From: Anaerozeibacter quisquiliarum
Lineage (GTDB): Bacteria; Bacillota; Clostridia; Christensenellales; Aristaeellaceae
Strand: one strand, 5' to 3'
Assembly (NCBI GenBank): GCA_051162045.1
Contig: JBISDI010000023.1
Length of the DNA: 64,000 nucleotides
The notes beneath the pieces are model-generated. The model did no database searches. It had not been told where the DNA came from and saw nothing but the letters and a program-made list of their open reading frames with translations. Shown here piece by piece: positions 16,851-25,099 of the stretch; within the stretch, counting starts at the first letter, position 1; the number at the start of each line of letters is the position of its first letter. The position numbers and the translations under genes are program-made.

Positions 16851-17831
16851 TTAAACCTTGTGGTACGCGCGGTACCAGTCGGTGAAGCGTTTGAGGCCGT
16901 CCTCGATGCGGGTGGAGGGCGCGAAGCCGAAGTCGCGCGCCAGCGGGGCGATGTCGGCCGAGGTTTGGTAGACGTCGCCCGGCTGCATCGGCCGGTAGAT
17001 CACGTCGGCGGTCACGCCAAGGCACTGTTCCAACACCTCGATGAAGCGCATGAGCTTTTCCGGGCGGTTGTTGCCGATGTTGTACAGCCGGTGGCGCGCG
17101 CCGCCCAAATCGGGCGGCGGGGGACTTGGCAGCACCCGGACGAGCCCCTCCACGATGTCGTCCACATAGGTGAAGTCGCGCTGCAGGTCGCCGTTGTTGA
17201 ATACCTCGATCGGTTCGCCCGAAAGCATCTTGCGCGTAAAGCTGTAGTAGGCCATATCCGGTCGGCCGAACGGGCCGTAGACGGTGAAGAACCGAAGGCC
17301 CGTCATCGGTATGCCGTACAGATGGCTGTAGGTGTAGCCCATCAGTTCGCCCGCGCGCTTGGTGGCGGCGTACAGGCTGACCGGTTTTTCGCAACGCTCA
17401 TCGACCGAGAACGGGGCGGCGCTTGAGTTGCCGTACACCGAGGAACTGGACGCGAACAGCAGGTGATCGACCGGGAAATGGCGGCAGGCCTCGAGCACAT
17501 TCAGAAAGCCGGTCACGTTGGAATCGAGATAGGCGTGCGGGTGGTCGATCGAGTAGCGCACGCCGGCCTGCGCGGCCAGGTTCACCACGATCTTCGGCCT
17601 GTGCGCTTTAAACACATCGAGCACCGCCTCGGCGTCGGCGAGGTCGGCGCGCACGAAGCTGAACCCGGCTTGCCCCGTGAGGTTCGCCAGCCGGTCCATT
17701 TTCAGCGCCACCGGGTAGTAGCTGTTCAGGTTGTCGAGACCCACCACGCGCCGCCCGTCCGCGAGCAGCCGCGCGCACAGGTGGTAGCCGATAAAGCCGG
17801 CGGCGCCTGTGACCAGGATAACGTCGTTCAT
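16851..17831 (-). CDS. NAD-dependent nucleotide-sugar epimerase, UDP-glucuronate 4-epimerase-like
   Basis: 326 aa short-chain dehydrogenase of the extended type. The N-terminal GAAGFIG binds NAD; the catalytic YxxxK is in LYAATKRAGE, with Ser residues just upstream (SSSSVYG). The TVYGPFGRPDMA and DLQRDFTYVDDIVEG segments resemble UDP-glucuronate 4-epimerases of capsule pathways (CapI/LspL type). It would make UDP-galacturonate or a related sugar for surface glycans. No polysaccharide cluster is nearby. Its start overlaps the stop of the ECF S-component gene (ATGA), an unexpected pairing. Confidence 0.85.
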   Translation of the reverse strand: MNDVILVTGAAGFIGYHLCARLLADGRRVVGLDNLNSYYPVALKMDRLANLTGQAGFSFVRADLADAEAVLDVFKAHRPKIVVNLAAQAGVRYSIDHPHAYLDSNVTGFLNVLEACRHFPVDHLLFASSSSVYGNSSAAPFSVDERCEKPVSLYAATKRAGELMGYTYSHLYGIPMTGLRFFTVYGPFGRPDMAYYSFTRKMLSGEPIEVFNNGDLQRDFTYVDDIVEGLVRVLPSPPPPDLGGARHRLYNIGNNRPEKLMRFIEVLEQCLGVTADVIYRPMQPGDVYQTSADIAPLARDFGFAPSTRIEDGLKRFTDWYRAYHKV

Positions 17832-18385
17832 TCTGTTATGTCCTCCGCGGGATCTAGCGCGCGTGGGATGCGCTTCAACGCCGCAAACATCAGATACAGC
17901 AGCAAGACATCAACGGGAAACTGCACCGCGCTTTTGACAATGCGCGGCAGAGAAAAGAAGGCGCGGCCGTAGACCAGCTTGATCCACAGCGAGTTGAGCA
18001 GCATGTTGACGCCCACGACCACCGCCGCGCGCGTAATCACGATCCGAAGGATGCCCGGCCGACGGCGGTAGAACCCGGCCGCGTAGATCAACCCCGCCAG
18101 CAGCGCCGACAGCGCGAAGCCGGGGAAGTAGCCCCCGGTGGGCTTTATCAGCCAGCCCAGAAAGTCGGCGAGCACGCCGTTTGCCATGGCGGGCACCGGC
18201 CCGTACAGCGCGGCCGTCGCCGCCAGCGCCAGGTGGCCGAAGGTCAGGCGATTGTCGGGCGTCAGGTATACGCCCAAGGATGCGTTGAGCGCCACCTGCG
18301 CCGCCAGCAGCAGCGCCGCGCGAGCGAGCGCCTTGGTCGATTTGAACTGCGACGCCGAGTGCGAAAACCAGGCCGTCAGGCGCAT
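17828..18385 (-). CDS. ECF transporter S component, folate-family-like
   Basis: 185 aa integral membrane protein with about six hydrophobic segments. The stretches LTPDNRLTFGHLALA and GPVPAMANGVLADFLGWLI fit folate-type (FolT) S components, which bind a vitamin and associate with a shared EcfA/A'/T module. No EcfAAT genes are in the window, so it would depend on a module encoded elsewhere. ATG 18385 is preferred; Met 18391 and further upstream codons are alternatives next to the G-rich ribosome site. It is the first gene of a unit with the epimerase, overlapping it by 4 nt. Confidence 0.75.
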   Translation of the reverse strand: MRLTAWFSHSASQFKSTKALARAALLLAAQVALNASLGVYLTPDNRLTFGHLALAATAALYGPVPAMANGVLADFLGWLIKPTGGYFPGFALSALLAGLIYAAGFYRRRPGILRIVITRAAVVVGVNMLLNSLWIKLVYGRAFFSLPRIVKSAVQFPVDVLLLYLMFAALKRIPRALDPAEDITE

Positions 18386-18414
18386 AGGCATCCCCCCCAT
18401 CTTCTGTATGCGAC

Positions 18415-18444
18415 ATTGTACCATGCGGGGGCGCACTTTGTCCA
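18415..18444 (-). promoter_or_regulatory. Promoter of the S component-epimerase unit
   Basis: Minus-strand -35 TGGACA (18444-18439), 18-bp spacer, -10 TACAAT (18420-18415). Confidence 0.65.
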
Positions 18445-18462
18445 TATTTATCCAAATAGGAA

Positions 18463-18491
18463 TTGCGTAAATCCACGTTTACCCTTATAAT
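18463..18491 (+). promoter_or_regulatory. glgB promoter
   Basis: -35 TTGCGT (18463-18468), 17-bp spacer, perfect -10 TATAAT (18486-18491), 30 bp before the ATG. It is divergent from the S-component promoter. Confidence 0.75.
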
Positions 18492-18521
18492 AAAGCCATA
18501 TATGGGGGAGGAGTGGCGGCG

Positions 18522-20561
18522 ATGAGGAAGGATGCCAGGCAAAAGCCCTACAAGATCATGGCGATCGACCCGTTTCTTAAGCCGTACAGGCAGGACATCG
18601 ACCTCAGGATGCAGCACTATACGAAAATTCGCAAGACGCTGCTCGGCGGGCGAATGGATCTGGTTTCGATGGCCAACGGCCATCTGTATTACGGCTTTCA
18701 CCGTACCGAAGACGGCTGGGTATACCGCGAGTGGGCGCCCGGCGCGGACGCTTTGTTCCTGATCGGCGAGTTCAACGGCTGGAACCGCGCAAGCCATCCG
18801 ATGGCAAAGCTTCCGGGCGGCGTGTGGGAGATCGAGCTCAAGGGCAAGGACGCGCTGGAGCACGGCCAGCGCGTCAAGGTGCACGTCGTGAAGGGCGGCC
18901 GGGGTGTCGACCACATCCCGACCTACATCCGGCGCGTCGTGCAGGACAAACGCGACCACAGCTTCTCGGGTCAAATATGGGCCCCGAAGAAGCCGTTCAA
19001 GTGGACCGACGGCGGCTACGCCAAGCGCAAGATCAGCCCGCTGTACATCTACGAGGCCCACGTCGGCATGGCGCAGGAGGCCGAGCGGGTGGGCACCTAC
19101 AAAGAATTCACCGAGCATGTGCTGCCCCGCATCAAGGCCGCCGGCTACAACACCGTGCAGCTGATGGCGATCCAGGAGCATCCCTACTATGCCTCGTTCG
19201 GCTACCAGGTGACCAACTTCTTCGCGGCGTCCAGCTGGTACGGCGAGCCAGAGGACCTCAAGGAGCTCATCAACACAGCGCACGGGATGGACATGCTGGT
19301 GCTGCTCGACCTCGTGCACTCGCACGCGGCGATGAACGTGGCCGAGGGACTCAACCGCTTCGACGGAACCGACGACCAGTTCTTCCGCACGGGCGAACGC
19401 GGCGTGCACCCGGCATGGGGTTCGAAGCTGTTCAACTACGGCAAGCACGAGGTGATCCACTTCCTGTTGTCCAACGTCAAGTTCTGGCAGGACGAGTACC
19501 ACTTCGACGGCTTCCGCTTCGATGGTGTGACCTCGATGCTGTACCACGACCACGGGCTGGGCGAGGCGTTCGGCCAGTACGACAAGTACTTCTCCATGAA
19601 CACCGACGTGGAGGCGGTCACCTATTTGCAGCTGGCCAACGAGCTGATCCACGAGAACAACGCCTTCGCGGTGACCGTCGCCGAGGACATGAGCGGCATG
19701 CCGGGCATGTGCCTGCCGCTTCGGGCCGGGGGGATCGGGTTCGACTACCGGCTGGCGATGGGCGTGCCCGATTACTGGGTCAAGACGCTTAAGCTCAGCG
19801 ACGAGCAGTGGGACATGCACAAGATGTGGTTCGAACTGACCACCCGCCGCCCTCAGGAGATGAGCGTGGGCTACGCGGAGTCGCACGACCAGGCGCTGGT
19901 GGGCGACAAGACGCTGATCTTCCAGCTGGCCGACAAGGAAATGTACGAGGCCATGGACAAACAAAGGCCCTCGCTGATTATCGACCGCGCGGTGGCGCTG
20001 CACAAGCTGATCCGGTTTGTCACGCTGACGCTGGCTTCGGAGGCCTATCTGAACTTCATGGGCAACGAGTTCGGCCACCCCGAGTGGATCGACTTCCCGC
20101 GCGAGGGCAACGGCTGGTCGTTCAAATACGCCCGGCGGCAGTGGTCGCTCGCCGACGACGGCTCTTTGAAATACCAATGGTTGCTGCTGTTCGACGCGGC
20201 GATGCTCAGATTCGCGCGCAAGTACCGCGTGATGGTCAAGCGCGACCTGACGAACCTGTGGATCGACCAGCCGGGCAAGCTGCTGGCCTTTTCGAAGGGC
20301 GGGCTATTGTACCTGTTCAACTTCCACCCGACCCAGTCGCGCGAGAAGTTTTTCCTGCCCGCGCACACGCCGGGCGAGGGCGAATACGAAGTGGTGTTCG
20401 ACAGCGACGCGCCCGAGTTCGGCGGCCAGGGCCGCATCGACCGGCGGACGATCTACCGGGCCGAGCCCCATCCGGGCGAGGGTATAGGTTTTTACGTGTA
20501 CACGCCCTGCCGCACGGCGATGGTGCTGAAAAAAGTGAGCGGCGGGGTAGAGGAAAAGTAG
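18522..20561 (+). CDS. glgB: 1,4-alpha-glucan branching enzyme, eukaryote-like GH13_8 type
   Basis: 679 aa. An N-terminal CBM48-type domain (YREWAPGADALFLIGEFNGW, about residues 70-89) precedes a GH13 barrel and a beta C-terminal domain. The nucleophile Asp lies in DGFRFDGVTSML, the acid Glu in TVAEDMSGMPG and the third Asp in ESHDQAL. The MLYHDHG and GGIGFDYRLAMGVPDYW patterns match the subfamily of plant and animal branching enzymes rather than E. coli GlgB (GH13_9). It introduces alpha-1,6 branches in glycogen-like glucan. No glgA, glgC or glgP is adjacent. ATG 18522 is chosen over GTG 18513, which overlaps the ribosome site. Confidence 0.9.
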   Translation: MRKDARQKPYKIMAIDPFLKPYRQDIDLRMQHYTKIRKTLLGGRMDLVSMANGHLYYGFHRTEDGWVYREWAPGADALFLIGEFNGWNRASHPMAKLPGGVWEIELKGKDALEHGQRVKVHVVKGGRGVDHIPTYIRRVVQDKRDHSFSGQIWAPKKPFKWTDGGYAKRKISPLYIYEAHVGMAQEAERVGTYKEFTEHVLPRIKAAGYNTVQLMAIQEHPYYASFGYQVTNFFAASSWYGEPEDLKELINTAHGMDMLVLLDLVHSHAAMNVAEGLNRFDGTDDQFFRTGERGVHPAWGSKLFNYGKHEVIHFLLSNVKFWQDEYHFDGFRFDGVTSMLYHDHGLGEAFGQYDKYFSMNTDVEAVTYLQLANELIHENNAFAVTVAEDMSGMPGMCLPLRAGGIGFDYRLAMGVPDYWVKTLKLSDEQWDMHKMWFELTTRRPQEMSVGYAESHDQALVGDKTLIFQLADKEMYEAMDKQRPSLIIDRAVALHKLIRFVTLTLASEAYLNFMGNEFGHPEWIDFPREGNGWSFKYARRQWSLADDGSLKYQWLLLFDAAMLRFARKYRVMVKRDLTNLWIDQPGKLLAFSKGGLLYLFNFHPTQSREKFFLPAHTPGEGEYEVVFDSDAPEFGGQGRIDRRTIYRAEPHPGEGIGFYVYTPCRTAMVLKKVSGGVEEK

Positions 20562-20586
20562 AAGACGCGGGCGCGGTGCTTTCCGG

Positions 20587-20700
20587 CTCCCTCGCCAGAG
20601 GGAGGCAGGGACAAGTCCGCCCGACCGGGCTTCATCGGGTTCTGTACACAGGCCGCCACCCCCCCCTGCGGGACACCCCTCCTAAGGAGGGGAATGGGGA
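20587..20700. repeat. Composite intergenic hairpin repeats between glgB and crp
   Basis: Contains CTCCCTC-GCCA-GAGGGAG (20587-20604), a CCCGA/TCGGG pair near 20630-20640, and CCCCTCC-TAA-GGAGGGG (20676-20692) followed by AATGGGG. The last hairpin shares the GGAGGGGAATGGG arm of the family at 28014-28027. It lies in a convergent gap and may terminate both genes. Confidence 0.65.
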
Positions 20701-20710
20701 CAGGCCGCTG

Positions 20711-21385
20711 TTATCGCGGCGCGAGCGCCTCGAGTTTCGCCCGGTCAACCAGCGTCACCCGTCCCCGCTGAAGGCGCACCATGCCTTCGCCCGCCAGGTA
20801 ATGGAGCATCTTGGTGACCACTTCCCGCGCGCTGCCCAGGTGGCGCGCGATTTCCTCGTGCGTGATATTGATTTCGTCGCTGCGCTCGATGGCCGACTGC
20901 TCGAGCAGGAACCCGGCCAGCCGGCTGTCGAGGCTCACGAACAGGATCTGCTCCATCACCCACATCACGTCGGAAAAGCGGGCGGCCATCAGTTGGGCCT
21001 GGTAGTCGGCCAGCGGCAGCGAGCGCTTCGCCAGCCGCTCGAACAGCTCGGCGGGCACGATGAACACTTCGGCGTCCTTCTCGGCCTCGACGTGCAGCTC
21101 GAAGCTGATGTTCTTCATGATGCAGGAGGCGGAGAACAGGCAGATGTCCCAGGCGAACAGCCGGTACAGCGTGACCTCCTTGCCCCCCTCCGACAGGATG
21201 TAGACGCGCAGCTGTCCGCGCTTGACCAGGAACAGCCCGGCGCAGTCGCCCGCGCCCTGGTGCAGCACCTGCCCCCTGCAAAATGAGCGCGAATACACCC
21301 GGGCGCCGAGCTCGCCCCGCGCCTCGTCGTCCAACTGATCCCAGCACGGGAACACCTCGGCAAGCGTCGCCGGTATCCTGTCCAT
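20711..21385 (-). CDS. Crp/Fnr-family transcriptional regulator
   Basis: 224 aa: cyclic-nucleotide-binding-like beta-roll (about residues 1-125), long dimer helix, and a winged helix with THEEIARHLGSAREVVTKML as recognition region. It lacks the four Fe-S cysteines of FNR but has a C82-x5-C88 pair in ICLFSASC, a feature I have seen in other clostridial members. The adjacent upstream operon encodes thiol and sulfur redox proteins, making a thiol- or sulfur-responsive role plausible; the ligand is unknown. It has its own promoter (TTGAAA 21454-21449, 17 bp, TATACT 21431-21426 on the minus strand). Confidence 0.86.
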   Translation of the reverse strand: MDRIPATLAEVFPCWDQLDDEARGELGARVYSRSFCRGQVLHQGAGDCAGLFLVKRGQLRVYILSEGGKEVTLYRLFAWDICLFSASCIMKNISFELHVEAEKDAEVFIVPAELFERLAKRSLPLADYQAQLMAARFSDVMWVMEQILFVSLDSRLAGFLLEQSAIERSDEINITHEEIARHLGSAREVVTKMLHYLAGEGMVRLQRGRVTLVDRAKLEALAPR

Positions 21386-21425
21386 CTTCCCGCCCCCATG
21401 CGCAAAAAATCAGGCCCCATACCGT

Positions 21426-21454
21426 AGTATAAGGCCTGTTGCCGAGGATTTCAA
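21426..21454 (-). promoter_or_regulatory. Promoter of the Crp/Fnr gene
   Basis: Minus-strand -35 TTGAAA (21454-21449), 17-bp spacer, -10 TATACT (21431-21426), in the 79-bp gap after the CoA-disulfide reductase gene. The regulator can therefore be expressed independently of the upstream operon. Confidence 0.72.
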
Positions 21455-21464
21455 CCTTCATCCT

Positions 21465-23165
21465 TTACGATTGCTTCTTTGCGCCGCAGGGCAGCGGGGC
21501 TTCGCGCTCAAGCGATCCGTTTAATTTCATCACCTCGTACAGCGCGTAGCCGCCCGACAGGTTGAGGCAGCGAAAGTCGCGCTGGGTAAGGATGCGGCAG
21601 GCCGCGTAGCTGCGCAGCCCGCTCTGGCAGTAGACGTAGACGGTCTTGCCGCGGTCGAGTTCACCCAGCCGCTCGCGCAAATCGTCGAGCGGGATGTGCA
21701 GCGCGCCGCCGATGTGGCCCGCGTCGTACTCGTAGTCGGTGCGCACGTCGAGCAGCACGGCGTTCGGGTCCTCGAGCACGCCGGCCACGTCGTGCCAATG
21801 GAACTGGCGCAGCTTGTCGGTCAACAGGTTCTCGATCACGAAGCCCACCATATTGACCGGGTCCTTGGCCGAGGAGAACGGAGGCGCGTAGCACAGCTCG
21901 AGCTCGGCCAGGTCGTAGGCCCGCATCCCCGCGCGGATGGCGGTGGCCAGCACGTCCGCGCGCTTGTCCACGCCCTCGAAGCCCGCCAGCTGCGCGCCCA
22001 GGATGCGCCCGGTCGCCTTGTCGAACAGCGCCTTGATGTGCATGCCGGTCGCGCCCGGGTAGTAGCCGGCGTGGGAGGCCGGATAAGTGTGCACCACGTC
22101 GTAGTCGAGGTTTGCTGCCGCGGCCGCCGCCTCGTTCAAGCCGGTCGCGGCGATCGTCATGTCGAACAGCTTCATCACACTCGATCCCTGCGTGCCCCTG
22201 TAGGCGCTCTCGATGCCGGCAATGTGGTCGGCGGCGATGCGCCCCTGCTTGTTGGCGGGGCCGGCCAGCGGGATGTAACCAGGCGCGCCCGAGACCAGGT
22301 TTTTGATTTCAATGGCGTCGCCCACGGCGTAGATGTCCGGGATCGAGGTGCGCATGTGCTCGTCCACCACAATCGCGCCGCGCAGGTTCAGTTCGATGCC
22401 GGCCTTAAGCGCCAGCGCGCTGTCCGGGCGTACGCCCACCGACATCAGCACGAGGTCGGCCGCCAGCACCTGAGCGTCGTCCAGTTCCACGCCGAGCGAT
22501 TCGGCGGCCGGGTGGAAGGCTTTCACGGCGTGCTTGAGCTTGAGGTGCACGCCTTGCTCGCGCAGGTATTGGTGCACATCCGCCGCCACGTCCAAGTCAA
22601 GCGGGCCGATCACATGGTCGGCAAACTCGACCACGGTGATATCCAGGCCCGCGCGCTTCAGGTTCTCGGCCATCTCCAGGCCGATGAAGCCGCCGCCCAC
22701 CACGACGGCCCTGCGGGGCTTCGCGGCCGCAATATAATCGTGGATCGCGAAGGTATCGGGGATGGTGCGCAGCGTGAACACCCGGCGGTCGTCGATGCCG
22801 GGAAGCGGCGGGCGCACGGGCTCCGCGCCGGGCGACAGGATCAGCTTGTCATAGGTTTCCTCGTAGGTATTGCCGGTCGCGCCGTCCTTGATGGTCACCA
22901 CCCGGCGTTTCGGGTCGATCGCGACCGCTTCGTTTTGTACCCGCACATCCACGCGGAAGCGCCGGCGGAAGCTCTCCGGCGTCATAAGCGTCAGTTCGTC
23001 CCGGTCGGTGATCTCACCGCCGATGTAGTAGGGCAGGCCGCAGTTGGCGTAGGAGATATGCTCCCCGCGCTCGAGCAGCACGATGTCCATGTCTTCGTCG
23101 AGCCGCCTGAGCCGCGCCGCGGCCGACGCGCCCCCGGCCACGCCGCCGACGATGATCGTCTTCAT
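21465..23165 (-). CDS. CoA-disulfide/polysulfide reductase with C-terminal rhodanese domain (CoADR-RHD)
   Basis: 566 aa. FAD-binding motif GGVAGGASAAARLRR at the N-terminus, single redox cysteine C42 in SYANCGLPYYIGG, an internal NAD(P)-binding GGGFIGLE, and a C-terminal rhodanese domain (about residues 460-560) with active Cys in VYCQSGLRS. Family members reduce CoA disulfide, CoA-persulfide or polysulfide with NAD(P)H. The start at 23165 overlaps the stop of the preceding rhodanese gene (ATGA). Together with the two upstream genes it forms a coupled sulfane-sulfur and thiol redox operon. Confidence 0.9.
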   Translation of the reverse strand: MKTIIVGGVAGGASAAARLRRLDEDMDIVLLERGEHISYANCGLPYYIGGEITDRDELTLMTPESFRRRFRVDVRVQNEAVAIDPKRRVVTIKDGATGNTYEETYDKLILSPGAEPVRPPLPGIDDRRVFTLRTIPDTFAIHDYIAAAKPRRAVVVGGGFIGLEMAENLKRAGLDITVVEFADHVIGPLDLDVAADVHQYLREQGVHLKLKHAVKAFHPAAESLGVELDDAQVLAADLVLMSVGVRPDSALALKAGIELNLRGAIVVDEHMRTSIPDIYAVGDAIEIKNLVSGAPGYIPLAGPANKQGRIAADHIAGIESAYRGTQGSSVMKLFDMTIAATGLNEAAAAAANLDYDVVHTYPASHAGYYPGATGMHIKALFDKATGRILGAQLAGFEGVDKRADVLATAIRAGMRAYDLAELELCYAPPFSSAKDPVNMVGFVIENLLTDKLRQFHWHDVAGVLEDPNAVLLDVRTDYEYDAGHIGGALHIPLDDLRERLGELDRGKTVYVYCQSGLRSYAACRILTQRDFRCLNLSGGYALYEVMKLNGSLEREAPLPCGAKKQS

Positions 23166-23506
23166 GCGCCCACCGTCCTTTCGAGTTCGCCCGGCCACTG
23201 CGTGATGCCGCCGATGTCAGTCACGCCCGTATAGCCCATCCGCGCGAGCTGCGCGCAGGCCATCCGGCTGCGCGCGCCGCTCAGGCAGTAGATGAATAGC
23301 TGTTCGTCCTTGTCGGGGACCACCGCTCCGATGCCGGCAATCCGGTCGAGCGGCAGATGCTGGCAGCCGGGGATGTGGCCCGCGTGGTATTCGTCGTCGG
23401 TGCGCACGTCCAAGAGGCGGATGGACTGATCCTGCGCGAGCGCTCGCTGGGCTTCCCGCATCGACATCGACCGGAACGCCGGCTTTCTGCCAAACCACAT
23501 GTTCAT
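23162..23506 (-). CDS. Single-domain rhodanese-like sulfurtransferase
   Basis: 114 aa. One rhodanese domain with VRTDDEYHAGHIPGC and catalytic C74 in FIYCLSGARS. It would carry a persulfide on Cys74 and pass sulfane sulfur to acceptors such as thioredoxin or CoA. The start at 23506 overlaps the thioredoxin stop by 4 nt, and its own stop overlaps the start of the CoADR-RHD gene by 3 nt, so the three are translationally coupled. A longer open frame upstream lies inside trxA and is not used. Confidence 0.88.
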   Translation of the reverse strand: MNMWFGRKPAFRSMSMREAQRALAQDQSIRLLDVRTDDEYHAGHIPGCQHLPLDRIAGIGAVVPDKDEQLFIYCLSGARSRMACAQLARMGYTGVTDIGGITQWPGELERTVGA

Positions 23507-23817
23507 CCCTCCAGCATCTTCAAAATTTCTTCCTTGGGGCGCACGCCCGCGGCTGCGGCCGTCACCACACCCTCCTTGACGACGGCCAGCGTCGGGATGC
23601 TGGCCACCCGGAACGCGGCGGCGAGTTCCTGCTGCTCGTCGACATTGACCTTGCCGACCACGACCTCGCCGTCGAGTTCCTCGGCGAGCGAATCCAGCAT
23701 CGGGGACAGCATGCGGCAGGGCGCGCACCAGGGCGCCCAGAAATCGATCAGCACCGGCCGGCTCGAAGCCAGCACCTCGCTTTGAAAATTGTCCTTCGTC
23801 AGCGTAACCGTTGCCAT
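23503..23817 (-). CDS. trxA: Thioredoxin
   Basis: 104 aa. The active site is W30-C31-A-P-C34 (the usual is WCGPC; WCAPC is a common variant). It has the cis-Pro segment SIPTLAVV. It reduces protein disulfides and persulfides in the cytoplasm. ATG 23817 is chosen because GGAGG lies 8 nt upstream; the earlier ATG at 23823 is too close. It is the first gene of the trxA-rhodanese-CoADR unit. No thioredoxin reductase is in the window. Confidence 0.92.
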   Translation of the reverse strand: MATVTLTKDNFQSEVLASSRPVLIDFWAPWCAPCRMLSPMLDSLAEELDGEVVVGKVNVDEQQELAAAFRVASIPTLAVVKEGVVTAAAAGVRPKEEILKMLEG

Positions 23818-23846
23818 GTACATTACCTCCCTCGTTCGTTGGCGAC

Positions 23847-23888
23847 AGTATAGCAAACGAGGCGGCGCGGTTCTGTAACCAAGTTACA
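23847..23888 (-). promoter_or_regulatory. trxA operon -10 element and upstream 15-bp dyad
   Basis: A -10 TATACT is visible (23852-23847, minus strand). Upstream lies the perfect dyad TGTAACCAAGTTACA (23874-23888), arms TGTAAC/GTTACA with 3 central bases, overlapping where a -35 would be. It is a good candidate operator, possibly for the Crp/Fnr protein encoded downstream of the operon, although the spacing is shorter than classic Crp sites. Confidence 0.5.
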
Positions 23889-23923
23889 AAGCCGGGCGGA
23901 TGGCAAGGGGTGAAATGGCGGCT

Positions 23924-25099
23924 TCATTTCCGCGCGACCTCCAGTATCTTGTCGGCCGCCAGCCTGGGCCCGCCGCATTTTCGGAAGCCCTCGGAGATTT
24001 TCCGGGCGTTATCCCTGTAGATTGGATGATCGGAAATCTCTTTTACGGCCTCCTTTATCGCATCCACACGATTGTCTTTTGGATATACGCCCGCGCCCAA
24101 TTCGTTGACGCGGTAGGCAACCCCGCCCTGTTCGCCTGTCTGCGGAAACATGATTAAAGGCACTTCATAATACAACGCCTCGTTTACGCTGTTCATGCCG
24201 CAATGTGTAATGAACATATCGACCCGCTGCAAGACCTCGATTTGATTTACGCTTTTTTCCACATGGAAATTTTCCGGGATGTCACCCAGATCGGCCATAT
24301 CAATCACGCTGCCGACCGACATGATGACATCCATACCACTGTCGTTCAGGGCCGTCATGCAATTGCGGAAAAAGGAGATATTCAGATTGTTTACCGTGCC
24401 AAGCGAGATGTAGACGCTCTTTCTTTTCGGCTTTATGATTTTATCGTCACGCTGGGGTACGGAAGGGCCGACAAAGATGTACTTATCCGAGAATGTCTCG
24501 GCGCAGGGCTGAAACGCCGGCGAGGTGTAGACGATTGTGTGGGTGTCGTTATCGTTTTGCAGGATGGATAGCACACCCCTGACCGGATAGCCCTTATCCC
24601 GCAGCCGCTTGAGGCTTCTGTTCGCCTTCGGCAGGGAGAGCAGCCATTTGAACAGCTCTCCGATCCCCTGCTTCATGATTTTTGCGGAATGGCGATTGAA
24701 CGCAAACGTCGTCGTGGAAGAAACAAAGGGGATATCGAGCTTTAAGGCAATCAGCTTTCCCCAGATGGCCATCGAATCGGCCACGATGCAATCCGGCTTC
24801 CAGCTCCGCATGTCCTCGAGGAGCGCCTCGTCCAAGGCCAATGTGGTATGCACGAGCACTTCCATGGAAAAGGCGATGTCTTTTCCGATGCGGCCCGAGT
24901 CCTCGGGCTTCAGGTTCATTTGAATATCATACCGATCGCAAGAGATGTACCTTGCGCCTGTGGATTCAATCTTCTCCCTCATGAGGTCATAGGAGTAATA
25001 CCGAACCTCATGGCCTTTTTCTACCAGGCACCTGACGACCTCCAGCGTGGGATTGGTGTGGCCATGCGCCGGAATGCCAAAAAACGCAATTTTCTTCAT
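23924..25099 (-). CDS. MGT-type UDP-glycosyltransferase (GT1 family)
   Basis: 391 aa. The N-terminus FFGIPAHGHTNPTLEVVRCL and the C-terminal donor-binding region HCGMNSVNEALYYEVPLIMF with QTGEQ match macrolide/flavonoid-type GT1 glycosyltransferases. They transfer a sugar from a UDP donor to a small lipophilic acceptor, often inactivating antibiotics; the actual acceptor is unknown. Base composition is clearly lower in GC than the surroundings (25 G+C in the 60 bases 24241-24300), suggesting transfer. Its start overlaps the AbrB gene stop (ATGA). Confidence 0.88.
   Translation of the reverse strand: MKKIAFFGIPAHGHTNPTLEVVRCLVEKGHEVRYYSYDLMREKIESTGARYISCDRYDIQMNLKPEDSGRIGKDIAFSMEVLVHTTLALDEALLEDMRSWKPDCIVADSMAIWGKLIALKLDIPFVSSTTTFAFNRHSAKIMKQGIGELFKWLLSLPKANRSLKRLRDKGYPVRGVLSILQNDNDTHTIVYTSPAFQPCAETFSDKYIFVGPSVPQRDDKIIKPKRKSVYISLGTVNNLNISFFRNCMTALNDSGMDVIMSVGSVIDMADLGDIPENFHVEKSVNQIEVLQRVDMFITHCGMNSVNEALYYEVPLIMFPQTGEQGGVAYRVNELGAGVYPKDNRVDAIKEAVKEISDHPIYRDNARKISEGFRKCGGPRLAADKILEVARK

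Noticed and set aside
14959..17394. 811-codon open frame on the minus strand opposite hppA and running into the epimerase gene
   Set aside because: It is antisense to the well-conserved pyrophosphatase, has a biased His/Arg/Asp composition typical of GC-rich shadow frames and no recognisable domain.
17910..20177. 755-codon open frame opposite glgB
   Set aside because: Antisense to an intact enzyme and spanning the divergent promoter region; composition is that of a shadow frame.
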